In this document: positions 53,600 to 63,128 of the stretch, in pieces
Layout of the letters: each line of letters begins with the position of its first letter
How positions within the stretch are numbered: position 1 is the first letter of the stretch
Source: JBMNMU01 sp050953505
GTDB lineage: Bacteria; Bacillota; Clostridia; Peptostreptococcales; Anaerovoracaceae
Length of the DNA: 64,000 nt
Assembly: GCA_050953505.1 (NCBI GenBank)
Contig: JBMNMU010000001.1
Span: 558,001-622,000 of the forward strand
Reading direction: 5' to 3'
Notes under the pieces: model-generated
What the model was told of the DNA's origin: nothing
Database searches by the model: none
The model's input: only the letters and a program-made list of their open reading frames with translations
Made by a program: the position numbers and the translations under genes

Positions 53600-54322
53600 A
53601 TGTTTCGAATTGCAATTTGTGATGATGAACAAATTATCTGTTCAAAGATCGAAGATGTCATTTTAAAGTATTCTAAAGAAATGTGTTTAGAAATAGATAC
53701 ACAAGTTTTCTATTCCGGAGAAGAGCTCTATAAGTTTCTTCTATCAGGGGACAGATTTGATCTGATTTTTCTGGACATTGAAATGAAGATGCTAGATGGT
53801 ATCCAAGTGGGAAGGATGATCCGTGAAGAACTGGATAACCAAACTGTGCAAATCGTGTACATTTCAGGAAAGGACAATTATTACAGAGCCTTGTTTGATG
53901 TGAGACCCATGAATTTTTTAAATAAACCACTCGAAGAAGAAAAAATTATCAAGGATATACGACTTGCCATGAAACTGTGTGATAGGTTTGGTGGTGTTTT
54001 CAAATATAAAAAAGGACAAGAATTACATTACCGGGATATTAATAGTATTCTTTATTTTGAAAGCATTCGTCGAAAAATTAGAGTAGTAACGACTATGGGC
54101 GACGATACTTTTTATGGGAAACTTGACGATGTTTATAAGGAAGTCGCAAAGCACCATTTTATGTTTATTCACAAATCCTATATCATTAATCCCATATTTG
54201 TAACTCAGTTCAAATATGAAGATGTTACCATGTCCAATTCTGAAGTGTTGCCAATTAGTCAGTCCAGAAGAAAATCCATAAGGCAAACTCAAATTAAGTT
54301 CGAGAAGGAAGGTGTCTTGTAA
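53600..54322 (+). CDS. agrA: AgrA-like LytTR response regulator
   Basis: A 240 aa regulator: receiver domain with Asp8-Asp9, the phospho-acceptor Asp59 (LIFLDIEM) and Lys in FLNKPL, then a LytTR DNA-binding domain (about 135-240). I choose the ATG at 53600, 8 nt after GAGAGGTG. It is the first gene of an agr-type locus, followed by the kinase gene with no gap. LytTR regulators bind direct repeats near target promoters and would autoactivate the locus. Confidence 0.9.
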   Translation: MFRIAICDDEQIICSKIEDVILKYSKEMCLEIDTQVFYSGEELYKFLLSGDRFDLIFLDIEMKMLDGIQVGRMIREELDNQTVQIVYISGKDNYYRALFDVRPMNFLNKPLEEEKIIKDIRLAMKLCDRFGGVFKYKKGQELHYRDINSILYFESIRRKIRVVTTMGDDTFYGKLDDVYKEVAKHHFMFIHKSYIINPIFVTQFKYEDVTMSNSEVLPISQSRRKSIRQTQIKFEKEGVL

Positions 54323-55606
54323 TTGCAGTTTACATTATATGAGTGGGTATATATTATTTCAAGCATCTTTGGAGCATATACAATCTACAAGTTTATGAAG
54401 GTTTTCTTTGATATCAGAATAAAGAGTAAGTCTTTTGAGTTTGTAACATACATAATATATTATATTTTTAGCATTTGCATTTATCTCATTGTAAATATAC
54501 CCATTGTTCTTATGATTAGTAATCTAGCTGCTTTCATAGCATTAACCTATAATTATGAGTCTACTATTAGAAAACGGGTGCTTTCAGCTTTGCAGATATA
54601 TTTAGCTTTAATGGCGGTAGAATTGATTGTGGGATTGATATCAGGATATTTTGATTTCCCCGTTTATGCTACCAATAACTATTGTTCCGCTTACGGAATG
54701 ATTGCTGTTAGGATTCTCTCCTATGTTGTAGTTCTTATTTTACAAAATTTTAAAAATATCAAAAAAGGAGAATCAGTACTAGGATCTAACTGGTTATGCA
54801 TTGTGTTGATACCTTTTTCCTCACTATACTTCATCCTGTTATTGTTTCAGGCAAAAGGCCTTTCTTTAAGTCAGGTATTAATAGGAATTATACTTGCGTT
54901 CTTAATCAACTTTGCTAGCTTTTATCTTTACGATGCTATCACGGCAGCATTATCAGAAAAAATGCAAAGCCTTCTAGCTATCGAGCAGAACCAATATTAT
55001 GATAAGCAGTTAAAAATCATGAATTCTTCTCTGAAGGCTACTAGAATTCTTAGACATGATTTAAGAAATCATATGTTCTCAATCCGTTCACTAATTGAAA
55101 AAGATGGTAAAGAAGAAGCTCTAAATTATATTTCTTCCATAATGGAGAATATGGGGGCAAATCAAGATTATGTTAATTCTGGAAACACCATCATCGATAG
55201 CATACTTAACTTTAAATATCATGAGGCCAAGCAAAACGGAATAAAAATTGGGATGGACCTTAGCATACCTGAAGAGTTGGAGATCCCCTCTTTTGATTTA
55301 ACCATAATCCTGGGAAATCTATTGGACAATGCCATTGAATCAGTTCTTAAGGTAAAAGAAGGGGGATTTGTAAATATTAAAATTAAGTATGATAGAAATA
55401 GGTTAATTATCCTAATTGACAATCCTTATTGTACACAAGTAATAGAGGAAAATGGAAGGATATTGACAACGAAAGAAAATAAGGATAATCATGGAATTGG
55501 CTTACTCAGTGTTCAGAAAGTAATAGAAAAATACAAGGGGACGATGAGTGTAGATTATAGCGGAAAGATTTTTTCAGTATCTATAATAATGTTTTTGGAG
55601 TCATGA
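54323..55606 (+). CDS. agrC: AgrC-like peptide-sensing histidine kinase
   Basis: A 427 aa kinase. About six membrane helices occupy residues 1-210, then come the HPK10-type H-box ILRHDLRNHMFSIRSL (His245) and a GHKL ATPase domain with LGNLLDNAIES and DNHGIGLLSVQKVIEKY. It starts at TTG 54323, immediately after the regulator stop, with GGAAGG upstream. It probably senses the cyclic peptide made from the adjacent agrD. Confidence 0.9.
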   Translation: MQFTLYEWVYIISSIFGAYTIYKFMKVFFDIRIKSKSFEFVTYIIYYIFSICIYLIVNIPIVLMISNLAAFIALTYNYESTIRKRVLSALQIYLALMAVELIVGLISGYFDFPVYATNNYCSAYGMIAVRILSYVVVLILQNFKNIKKGESVLGSNWLCIVLIPFSSLYFILLLFQAKGLSLSQVLIGIILAFLINFASFYLYDAITAALSEKMQSLLAIEQNQYYDKQLKIMNSSLKATRILRHDLRNHMFSIRSLIEKDGKEEALNYISSIMENMGANQDYVNSGNTIIDSILNFKYHEAKQNGIKIGMDLSIPEELEIPSFDLTIILGNLLDNAIESVLKVKEGGFVNIKIKYDRNRLIILIDNPYCTQVIEENGRILTTKENKDNHGIGLLSVQKVIEKYKGTMSVDYSGKIFSVSIIMFLES

Positions 55607-55729
55607 TATTAATCTTATTATTCCTCCAACTAATCTTAAAATATTACAAAAAAGGTAATGGATTATTACAAGATTCTGCAGCAATCGTTTCTTATGTTAT
55701 ATTGTAATAAAACAAAGGAGGACATTATT

Positions 55730-55873
55730 ATGAATAATTTTATTGCTAAGTTCGGAGGACTGGTAGCTGCCCTTGCTATTATGGTTACTGCTGTAAGTGC
55801 AAACAGAGTCTGCATGTTTATAATGCATCAGCCTGAGCTTCCAAAAGGTGCAGAAAAGCTACGCAAATTCTAA
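55730..55873 (+). CDS. agrD: AgrD-like cyclic lactone autoinducer precursor
   Basis: A 47 aa precursor: an amphipathic N-terminal helix (MNNFIAKFGGLVAALAIMV), a core near NRVCMFIM with the thiolactone cysteine Cys28, and a charged C-terminal recognition tail HQPELPKGAEKLRKF like those of clostridial autoinducer precursors. The likely ring is C28-M-F-I-M32. AAAGGAGG lies 9 nt upstream. The stop overlaps the agrB start (TAATG). Confidence 0.9.
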   Translation: MNNFIAKFGGLVAALAIMVTAVSANRVCMFIMHQPELPKGAEKLRKF

Positions 55874-56505
55874 TGAAGCAAAATATATCCAGAAAAATAA
55901 CTGATTCGTTAGTTAATGCTGGTATTGTGCCATCTGAGGAAAAGGAATTGTATGAGTATGGGATTAGGCAAGGGATTATTATGATAATAAACCTTGCCAC
56001 AGTGATTCTGATTGGAATTATACTTGGAATGCTAGTTTTGTGTATAGTATTTATGGTCGCATATATCCCAATCAGGACATATGCAGGGGGATACCACGCT
56101 GGTACACAGTTGACATGCTATTTATTGTCCATTCCCTTTATGCTGATTTCATTGATTGCAATAAAGTTAATACCTTGGAATATCTTTATTTGTATAATGA
56201 TTTTACTGTTTGTCAGCGTTGTGTTATATAGGCTTGTACCTGTTGAAGATTTAAACAAGCCATTAGATAAAATTGAAGTGGCGGTTTACAGGAGAAAAGC
56301 ATTAATCATTGCATCATTTCTTTACTTCACTTCAATTCTGTTATGGCTTCTTGGCCTCAGGCAAGTTTCCGCTAGTATAATTATGGCACTTTTGATGATT
56401 TCGCAAATGCTTATTCTTGGAGCATTTAAAAATAGCAAAGCTAAGCATAGGGAGGCAAGGACACAGCAATATGCAAAATTTCAAGGCCAAAGAGAATACA
56501 AATAA
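55873..56505 (+). CDS. agrB: AgrB-like peptide processing protease
   Basis: A 210 aa membrane cysteine endopeptidase that cleaves AgrD and forms the thiolactone. The catalytic His75 and Cys82 (YAGGYHAGTQLTC) have the exact 7-residue spacing of S. aureus AgrB. Six hydrophobic segments are predicted. It is translationally coupled to agrD, and its 3' end overlaps the HD-GYP gene by 35 nt. Confidence 0.92.
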   Translation: MKQNISRKITDSLVNAGIVPSEEKELYEYGIRQGIIMIINLATVILIGIILGMLVLCIVFMVAYIPIRTYAGGYHAGTQLTCYLLSIPFMLISLIAIKLIPWNIFICIMILLFVSVVLYRLVPVEDLNKPLDKIEVAVYRRKALIIASFLYFTSILLWLLGLRQVSASIIMALLMISQMLILGAFKNSKAKHREARTQQYAKFQGQREYK

Positions 56506-57064
56506 CACCAAGGAGAGATTTGATACCATTCTATATACCCTATTAGATGATTATCCTGAAGCGGCTTTTCACTCAAGCAGAGTAAGTCAGCTTTGCAAGC
56601 TATTAGGCCTAGAAATGGAATTACCTTATGAAGAGATATATAAACTAGAAGTAAGTGGAATGCTCCATGATATTGGTAAAAGTATAGTTCCAAGGTCAAT
56701 ACTCAATAAACCCGGACGCCTAACTGAAAAAGAATGGTTTGAGGTTAAGAAGCATCCGGAATATAGTTATTGGATTATTGGTGCTTTATTTGAAATGTGG
56801 GATATAGGGGAGTACGTTTTGCATCATCACGAAAGGTATGATGGATTAGGATATCCGTTAGGACTTAAGGGGAAAGAAATTCCACTTTTATCAAGAATCA
56901 TATCCGTAGCAGATTCTTATGATGCCATGACAAATCCTAGGCCGTACAAAGACAAACTTGATGTAGACATGGCTATCCTAGAACTGGTAAGAAACAAAGA
57001 AAAGCAATTTGATCCTAAAATAGTTGATGTTTTTATCAAGAGGGTATTGGGTAGATGTGGTTAA
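56471..57064 (+). CDS. HD-GYP domain protein (probable c-di-GMP phosphodiesterase)
   Basis: A 197 aa protein consisting of little more than an HD-GYP domain: MLHDIGKS (His66-Asp67), KKHPEYSY, HHHERYDGLGYP near 117-128 and SVADSYDAMT. All metal ligands and the GYP motif are present. The start at 56471 (AAGGA 7 nt upstream) lies inside agrB, so it is coupled to the agr operon. It has no receiver domain or membrane segment. Other cyclic dinucleotide substrates are possible. Confidence 0.9.
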   Translation: MQNFKAKENTNNTKERFDTILYTLLDDYPEAAFHSSRVSQLCKLLGLEMELPYEEIYKLEVSGMLHDIGKSIVPRSILNKPGRLTEKEWFEVKKHPEYSYWIIGALFEMWDIGEYVLHHHERYDGLGYPLGLKGKEIPLLSRIISVADSYDAMTNPRPYKDKLDVDMAILELVRNKEKQFDPKIVDVFIKRVLGRCG

Positions 57065-57150
57065 GCTAACCAAGGTAATATTTTCCTAAAGGATTAAAAA
57101 ACGACTAATATTCGTATAGAGCCCAGGCCTTGTGACCTGGGCGGATCCCT

Positions 57151-58530
57151 TTAATCATCATCCCGTTCTTTTTCGAAAGAAAGGACTGCTCCGGTATAAG
57201 CATCAATCTCATACTCATATTCCATATTGTTTGTTTCAAAATCTATTTCATAATATACTTTTCCATCATCATGCTCCAGTTCTACATCCAAGTCTTTAAT
57301 TGATGAAACACTTAACCCAGCGTGTGCTAAAGCCTTATTAACTGCATTTTTATTGCCGATATAGGTTTTGGTACTGTTGTTTTTATTGTTGACATTGGTT
57401 TTGGTGCTGCTTTTATTTTGATTACCGTGATTTTTATTATTCTTCGTATTTGTCACTGTTGGGGATGATGGTTGTCTTTGGCCAACGAAATCGTCATCGT
57501 CATCAAAATCATCGTCATCATCGTCATCATCGTAATCATCATCTCTATCCCTCTCAAAGGATAGAATCGTTCCTGTAATAGCATCAATATCGTATTCATA
57601 CTCCATATTGGCAGTTTCGAATGCTACTTCGTAATAGAGTTTACCGTCATCATATTCCATATCTACATCTAAATCCTTAATAGATGATACGTTTACACCT
57701 GCATGGCCTAAGGCAATATTAACTGCATTATCAGCACCAATATAGCCTTTATCACTGGCTTTACCAACCTTAGAAGTGTTTTCAAGGTCCACATTCTTAG
57801 ATCCTATTAAGAGGTTGAGATCATTAATAGATAGCTTCGCAAGATCTTTAAATTTATAGCGAGGATTTGCTTTTATAAGCTGATTAATAATTTTAGCCTT
57901 TCCTCTAGTGATGTTGTTTTCTTTTGCTAGATTTTCCAGATTATCATCGTCATCAGACACGGATTGGCTTACGATGGCACCATCAATGGAATAGGCCTGT
58001 AGAAGCTTTGAAATTTCTTGACTTAGCTTTGCTTGTAATTCTGCACTCTTTGCTTCGTTGTCATTTTCTACGCTGACGAGTATAGAATTTGTGATCTCAT
58101 CGATATATCCATTTTTCAGCATAGAGCCTATCAGTGCGTTTACAGTCATTTCCAGGTCCGTACCCTTAAAATCCATATTTCCTATAACGATTTTCCCATC
58201 TTCATTTAATGGATTCACTTCTAGAACTTTTTCATTTTTATTTACCTTTATTTCAAGGCTAGGATTTATATCGAAGGAAATGACGGAATCAACCGACTTA
58301 GCTCCATAAAGGTTATAACCTGAAATGCTGACTAGGACAATAGCTAATGCTGCTACCAGTGTTCCGATTGATCTAATCCTCCTGCGCTTTTGTTTAGATT
58401 TTTCATTCATATTTACTACATTTCCTTTCTGCTCTTTTTCACAGTCGGAGAGAATAGAATCAAGAATGTCTGGAACACTATGGCTCACAGCAGTTCTTAT
58501 CAGCTCATTTATATCTTCTGTTTTTTTCAT
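57151..58530 (-). CDS. RsgI-like anti-sigma factor with two PepSY repeats
   Basis: A 459 aa membrane protein. A cytoplasmic N-terminus (1-52, basic near the end) is followed by one membrane helix (about 55-75), an RsgI-type extracellular region (SVISFDINPSLEIKVNKNEKVLEVN), and two PepSY-like repeats of about 65 residues that are over 60 percent identical (SSIKDLDV..YEVAFET and SSIKDLDV..YEIDFET). An Asp run (RDDDYDDDDDDDDFDDDDD) and an Asn/Lys/Ser linker separate the repeats. It overlaps the sigma gene by 4 nt. A GCCCAGG/CCTGGGC dyad at 57121-57142 lies after the stop. Confidence 0.85.
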   Translation of the reverse strand: MKKTEDINELIRTAVSHSVPDILDSILSDCEKEQKGNVVNMNEKSKQKRRRIRSIGTLVAALAIVLVSISGYNLYGAKSVDSVISFDINPSLEIKVNKNEKVLEVNPLNEDGKIVIGNMDFKGTDLEMTVNALIGSMLKNGYIDEITNSILVSVENDNEAKSAELQAKLSQEISKLLQAYSIDGAIVSQSVSDDDDNLENLAKENNITRGKAKIINQLIKANPRYKFKDLAKLSINDLNLLIGSKNVDLENTSKVGKASDKGYIGADNAVNIALGHAGVNVSSIKDLDVDMEYDDGKLYYEVAFETANMEYEYDIDAITGTILSFERDRDDDYDDDDDDDDFDDDDDFVGQRQPSSPTVTNTKNNKNHGNQNKSSTKTNVNNKNNSTKTYIGNKNAVNKALAHAGLSVSSIKDLDVELEHDDGKVYYEIDFETNNMEYEYEIDAYTGAVLSFEKERDDD

Positions 58531-59108
58531 TGTGCCTCTCCCTCCGTTAAATATAATTTTAGCTTTTTAAGTGCCCGATTGTATTTTGAAAGAACAGTTG
58601 ATAGTGGATGTGATAGCATATCGGCTATTTCTCTGTGTTTGAAACCAGCTACCGCATGAAGCATAACAATCTGTCGCTCTTCATCTGAAAGCCTTTCCAT
58701 GCAAGCAGTGAGAACCAATTTGTCCTCAGTAGTTGCAGCAGGAAGCTTTTCGAAGTGGCTACTCCAATCCTCCTGGGGAAGATCAGCGGTTTTTTTTCCA
58801 TCTCGTATCTTCATTAGAGATAAATTTCTCGTTATAGTCAAGATCCAAGCAAGAGGTTTTTTCATACTCTTATATCCAGCTGCAGTTGCGTATATACGCA
58901 AATATGTATCGTGTAAGACATCCTCTGCATCTTGTGTGTTTTTTAAGATAGAAAGAGCAAATCCGTAGACTGCTGCACTTGTCATATGATAGAGCTCTGC
59001 AAGTGCATTTTTGTCATTGTTACCGATTCTATTTATATAAAAATCCAGCTTATCATTTTCGGGTGTTTGGGTATATTCATTTGTCGACGTCAAACAAATA
59101 AAAATCAT
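58527..59108 (-). CDS. ECF-type RNA polymerase sigma factor
   Basis: A 193 aa sigma factor with a region 2 (NALAELYHMTSAAVYGFALSILKNTQDAEDVLHDTYLRIY) and a region 4 (LSDEERQIVMLHAVAGFKHREIADMLSHPLSTVLSKYNRALKKLK). The ATG at 59108 follows AAAGGAG. It is coupled (ATGA) to the anti-sigma factor gene, which is expected to sequester it at the membrane until a signal arrives. Confidence 0.92.
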   Translation of the reverse strand: MIFICLTSTNEYTQTPENDKLDFYINRIGNNDKNALAELYHMTSAAVYGFALSILKNTQDAEDVLHDTYLRIYATAAGYKSMKKPLAWILTITRNLSLMKIRDGKKTADLPQEDWSSHFEKLPAATTEDKLVLTACMERLSDEERQIVMLHAVAGFKHREIADMLSHPLSTVLSKYNRALKKLKLYLTEGEAQ

Positions 59109-59341
59109 GTGCTGCTCCTTTCACTATATTAATGCACGAGAATGTCTTTTTATTGCATCAACTAAGAAAATATATTAAAGTTATTTTCAACCAGTCGTTT
59201 TCAATTACTTAAGCAAGCGTTATATGCCAGGGTTATACCCTTACATAAAAGTTGCAAACCAATTCGTGCAGAGTGAGTTGTTCTGTGCAGATAAAACTAT
59301 ATGGTAAAATGCACATAGAAATAGAATCCTGCATATAGAAT

Positions 59342-59386
59342 AGGGGTGCACCTCATAGTATCTGCAATTCTATGAGGCGCACCCCT
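59342..59386. terminator. Bidirectional hairpin after the 2-hydroxyacid dehydrogenase gene
   Basis: AGGGGTGC-CCTCATAG pairs with CTATGAGG-GCACCCCT with one mismatched pair. It lies 19 nt beyond the dehydrogenase stop, between it and the sigma factor gene. Confidence 0.75.
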
Positions 59387-59404
59387 GTATATTTTGTTTT
59401 TTTA

Positions 59405-60391
59405 TTATTTTTTACCCATCACAGCCTTTGGGTTAAGACAATTAAGAAAGCCGCCGCTTAAATAAGATTTTAGATTTTCAAGAGCAGTATCTAAAAGGCG
59501 TATCCTTGCTTCTTTGGTAATCCATCCCATATGAGGCGTGATAAAACAATTCTCTAACCCTATCAATGGATGGTTTTCTGGTGGAGGTTCTGTAGATAAA
59601 ACGTCCAGTCCCGCAGCAAATATTTTCTTAGACCGGAGGGCCTGTGCTAAGTCCTGTTCATTTATCAAACCGCCTCTTGCGGTATTCAGTAATATAACGT
59701 TATCCTTCATTTTTGATATAGTTTCCTGATTTATCATTTCTCTATTGCTATCATTTAGTGGGCAATGAAGGGAAATCACATTGGAATGGCTAAGCACTTC
59801 ATCTAAAGAGCCAAAGCGGATTTGCTCATTGGAAAATGTGTTATCCGGGTGATTGGTAGATATCACTACATTCATCCCTAAAGCTTCTACAATTTTTGCA
59901 ACACGCCTAGAGATATTACCAAAGCCCACAATTCCAAAAGTTTTTCCCGCTAGTTCTATCTGAGGTGTTAAAGTGAAACTGAAGTCCTGGGAACGGCTCC
60001 ACTTTCCTGCACTGACCGCATCGCTATGGGTTTTGACATGGTTGCAAATTTCTAAAAGAAGGGATATGGTCAGCTGTGCCACTGAATCAGTTGAATATGC
60101 AGGTACATTTGCTACTAGGATTCCACGGTCCGTTGCATGATCTAAGTCAAGTATATTGACTCCAGTGGATATAACACCAATCCATTTAAGGTTTTGGCAT
60201 TGATCCATAACCTCATTAGAAATATGACAGTCATTGGTGATGACACCGTCTGCATCACCGATACGGGCAGCGACCATTTCTAAGGGTGTTCTCTCGTATA
60301 CAGTAATATCCGCTAGTTCTTCAAATTTGGACCAGCTTAAATCACCGGGATTTGTGGTATAACCGTCTAAAACTACTATTTTCATTGTCAA
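59405..60391 (-). CDS. D-2-hydroxyacid dehydrogenase (glycerate dehydrogenase-like)
   Basis: A 328 aa NAD(P)-dependent dehydrogenase. The nucleotide-binding motif is GFGNISRRVAK near residue 155, followed by LLNTARGGLINEQDL (substrate Arg), and the catalytic His in ITPHMGWIT with the preceding Glu in STEPPPENHPL. A TTG at 60391 lies 6 nt after AGGAGG, while the ATG at 60385 is 12 nt away, so the TTG is preferred but not certain. It may reduce hydroxypyruvate or another 2-oxoacid, possibly a product of the DAPG hydrolase-family enzyme next to it. Confidence 0.9.
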   Translation of the reverse strand: MTMKIVVLDGYTTNPGDLSWSKFEELADITVYERTPLEMVAARIGDADGVITNDCHISNEVMDQCQNLKWIGVISTGVNILDLDHATDRGILVANVPAYSTDSVAQLTISLLLEICNHVKTHSDAVSAGKWSRSQDFSFTLTPQIELAGKTFGIVGFGNISRRVAKIVEALGMNVVISTNHPDNTFSNEQIRFGSLDEVLSHSNVISLHCPLNDSNREMINQETISKMKDNVILLNTARGGLINEQDLAQALRSKKIFAAGLDVLSTEPPPENHPLIGLENCFITPHMGWITKEARIRLLDTALENLKSYLSGGFLNCLNPKAVMGKK

Positions 60392-60589
60392 TATCTTCCT
60401 CCTAAGGGTTAAATAGAATATTTATTAAGTATAATAACACATTCATTTCTGAATAACTAAAGGTATTTGTATTCCTTATTTTACAAGCAATTATATAACA
60501 AGAAAATAATATTTCAAAATAAACCTTGCACCTGTGCAGCTTATTCTGTATTTATAAAAACTACTATACATAGAATGTTGCATAAAAGA

Positions 60590-60640
60590 GGAGGAGTCCT
60601 TTAGAGAATCAATAATTCTCTAAAGGACTCCTCCATATTA
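60590..60640 (-). terminator. Terminator of the DAPG hydrolase-family gene
   Basis: GGAGGAGTCCTTTAGAGAAT pairs perfectly with 60615-60634 across a 5 nt loop and is followed on the minus strand by CTCTTTTATG, 20 nt after the gene stop. Confidence 0.8.
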
Positions 60641-60660
60641 TTCTATAATAGAAATTCTAA

Positions 60661-61476
60661 TCAAAACCAATTATCCTTTTCTTCAGCATAAATATCAGGT
60701 AGAATGCGAGCAAGATTGGAAAACTCTTTAACGTTGTGGTTTAGCAAAGACACAGGCCCCATTGCAGGTATTGTGACTTCGTCGGGGATGCACTTGACAG
60801 GTTCTCCGTCAATGATTTGCCAACCAAACCAAAATCGGGATCGTAGCTCAGAGCCTCCTTCCACAGGTCTCAGAAAATGGGTCATCACTACCGGCACATC
60901 GGGCATATCGCCACTGCCTAATACCGTAACATTTGCACAGCAAAGAGCATTGCAAGCTTCTGTACCGATTTTACTCATATCATAGCCTAAGTCAGAAGGC
61001 TTCTTGAAATGAATTCTCAATAAATCTACATTACCGGTTCCAATATCCTCCCAAATATTATGTATACTATTCCAATGCCTCTCCTGCATGGTGAGGCTCA
61101 TATCCTTCATCCGTGCAGGGTCATCTACATAGACATCGTAGTGATCTTCATTGTCCCAGCAGGCATATCGAAGGCGATCGATAGGATGCCATGCAAACCA
61201 CCAATCAAACATCTCTCCTGTTACATTTGGGAAAAAGGTCTGATTTGCAATAACTGCTGTTCCATCTTCAAGAATCCACCATCCAAATTCACTTGGTAGA
61301 TTGCCAGGCTTAAATAAATCATTTCTGTCCTGTATTCTTAATGCTGTCGAATTATCATAGGGTTCAGATGTAATCATGTCATATTTTTCTTGTGGTCCAA
61401 TATAAATATCTTGTTCATAGTATTTAAAGTAACTTTTTTTTCTATCAGCGTTACTCGCTGGAACCTTTTTAGCCAT
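60661..61476 (-). CDS. DAPG/phloretin hydrolase-family enzyme
   Basis: A 271 aa protein of the 2,4-diacetylphloroglucinol hydrolase (PhlG)/phloretin hydrolase family, Zn-dependent C-C bond hydrolases acting on acylated phenols. The GEMFDWWFAWHPIDRLRY segment, YACWDNEDHYDVYVDD and VVMTHFLRPVEGGSELRSRFWFGW match my recollection of the family, including candidate metal-binding His and Glu residues. The ATG at 61476 follows AAAGGAG. It lies 32 nt downstream of the MFS gene on the same strand. Hydrolysis of a plant-derived acyl phenol is inferred. Confidence 0.8.
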   Translation of the reverse strand: MAKKVPASNADRKKSYFKYYEQDIYIGPQEKYDMITSEPYDNSTALRIQDRNDLFKPGNLPSEFGWWILEDGTAVIANQTFFPNVTGEMFDWWFAWHPIDRLRYACWDNEDHYDVYVDDPARMKDMSLTMQERHWNSIHNIWEDIGTGNVDLLRIHFKKPSDLGYDMSKIGTEACNALCCANVTVLGSGDMPDVPVVMTHFLRPVEGGSELRSRFWFGWQIIDGEPVKCIPDEVTIPAMGPVSLLNHNVKEFSNLARILPDIYAEEKDNWF

Positions 61477-61508
61477 GATTTCTCCTTTCAAATATATGTT
61501 TTATATAT

Positions 61509-62822
61509 TTAGGCTTCAACAATTTCTTCTATATGATCCTGCCTACCTTTACAGTTTTTTGTGACTAGCATTAGTAGGATTGCGCCAATTATGTCAATAG
61601 CAATAAAAATACTATAAGGTAGTGTAAAATCTCCGCCAGATACGGTTAGGGTAATTGCTAAGAGTACAAATGCAAATTTTTGAACAAGAGAAGCTATAGG
61701 GGATATTAAGCTGTTTGCTGCTGCAAAGTCATACCTTCCGTACACAGTGATAACCATGGATGGCATAAGATTTAGAAGTCCGCCGATACCTAAACCCACA
61801 AAAACAAGGGAAAGAGCAGTAGCTATTGTACTGTCTGCAAAGATCATCAATAATAATGCAACAATATAGGAAGCGGAGTATATGATGGACGCTAATTTTG
61901 TATTCGTTTTCTGATCTAACCATCCCCAGAAATAGCTTCCCGCGATTCCGATTAAAGCTGCGACAGTCAGCATCTTAAGTGCTGTGGCGTTATCATGTCC
62001 TATAGACATCATTCGTGGAACATATTGGCTTACAATTCCAACAGTTACCATCCAAAGTGCGCCAAAACCTAATGAAATCAGCCACATATCTTTATCCATT
62101 AAAAGTTTTTTAACGGTATATGGACTCTTATATTCTTTAATTTCCTTTAGTTGTTCTTCAAGTACGCTGCGATCTACCGGAAGATTATCAGGATAAGCGC
62201 CCACTTCTTCAGGATAATCTCTAACCCAGAAGAACGTCATAATACCAAATATTACCACCGCAATACCAATAAACAAGCAAGCTTTTTCGATTCCAAACTT
62301 ACCGACAAGTATGGCTAAAATAGCCACAAAAGTTGCTGTGGTGAATGGTGCTCCCATAGTGGACCACCCAAGAGCAATTCCTTTTTTGCGTGGGAACCAG
62401 TTAGACATCAATGCTGAATTTGCTATAAGACCAAAAGCCGTCGACACAACTGTAAATAAAGTAAGAAATAATAGGTACATGCCATATGTATTGCCCAGAT
62501 ATCCAAACATCATATATAAGAGACCTGTAATAATAACAGCTACACCAGACATTTTTCTAGGACCCGTCTTTAGAATGAGCCTACCTGCGATAATCCCGCC
62601 AATAACGCCTAGTATACCAGCTGGGGTGGCGTAACCCAACAATGTGTGGGGATCCAGCCCGTAAGTTGCTGCAAATGCTGTAGGGTAGATATTGAGCCCA
62701 TCTACAGCAAGCCCTGCCCAGAAGTAATAAAGTAGGAAACTATAAAGAATAATACTCCAGCCCCATTTTCCGAATTTACTATTTGTTAATTCGTTCTTTT
62801 TCAGTTGCGTTTTAGTAGTCAT
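61509..62822 (-). CDS. MFS transporter (oxalate/formate antiporter-like)
   Basis: A 437 aa carrier with 12 predicted helices. It resembles the OxlT branch: NIYPTAFAATYGLDPHTLLGYATPAGILGVIGGIIAGRL in the first pair of helices and NWFPRKKGIALGWSTMGAPF in helix 5. The start at 62822 is preferred because AAGGAGG lies 10 nt upstream; the ATG at 62831 is too close. It is adjacent to the DAPG hydrolase-family gene and probably imports its substrate or exports the product. Confidence 0.88.
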   Translation of the reverse strand: MTTKTQLKKNELTNSKFGKWGWSIILYSFLLYYFWAGLAVDGLNIYPTAFAATYGLDPHTLLGYATPAGILGVIGGIIAGRLILKTGPRKMSGVAVIITGLLYMMFGYLGNTYGMYLLFLTLFTVVSTAFGLIANSALMSNWFPRKKGIALGWSTMGAPFTTATFVAILAILVGKFGIEKACLFIGIAVVIFGIMTFFWVRDYPEEVGAYPDNLPVDRSVLEEQLKEIKEYKSPYTVKKLLMDKDMWLISLGFGALWMVTVGIVSQYVPRMMSIGHDNATALKMLTVAALIGIAGSYFWGWLDQKTNTKLASIIYSASYIVALLLMIFADSTIATALSLVFVGLGIGGLLNLMPSMVITVYGRYDFAAANSLISPIASLVQKFAFVLLAITLTVSGGDFTLPYSIFIAIDIIGAILLMLVTKNCKGRQDHIEEIVEA

Positions 62823-63037
62823 TAATTCCATTCCTCCTTATTTTTTTGCTTAAAAATGGTAATATTCCAGTTGCTTTTAGTATATTATTTAACAATCTAA
62901 ATGTACAATAGAAGTATTTCAAGACAGTATTCCGTTTTAGAATAGTACTTACATGGTAAGTTCACGACAATGAGGAAAGGGCATAAACACACCATGTTAA
63001 AACCCTCTTTAATCATTTGTGGTGCATTTATTTATAA

Positions 63038-63078
63038 AAAAAGCTCCTAAATAGAACTTACAGCCTATTTAGGAACTC
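63038..63078 (-). terminator. Terminator of the LysR-type gene
   Basis: AGTTCCTAAATAG pairs with CTATTTAGGAGCT on the minus strand and runs into seven T residues. The rest of 62823-63128 is promoter space for the MFS gene with nothing else visible. Confidence 0.87.
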
Positions 63079-63128
63079 TAATGCCCATTAAAAGACAGTG
63101 GAATAAATTGTGATAAGGAGGATGTATA

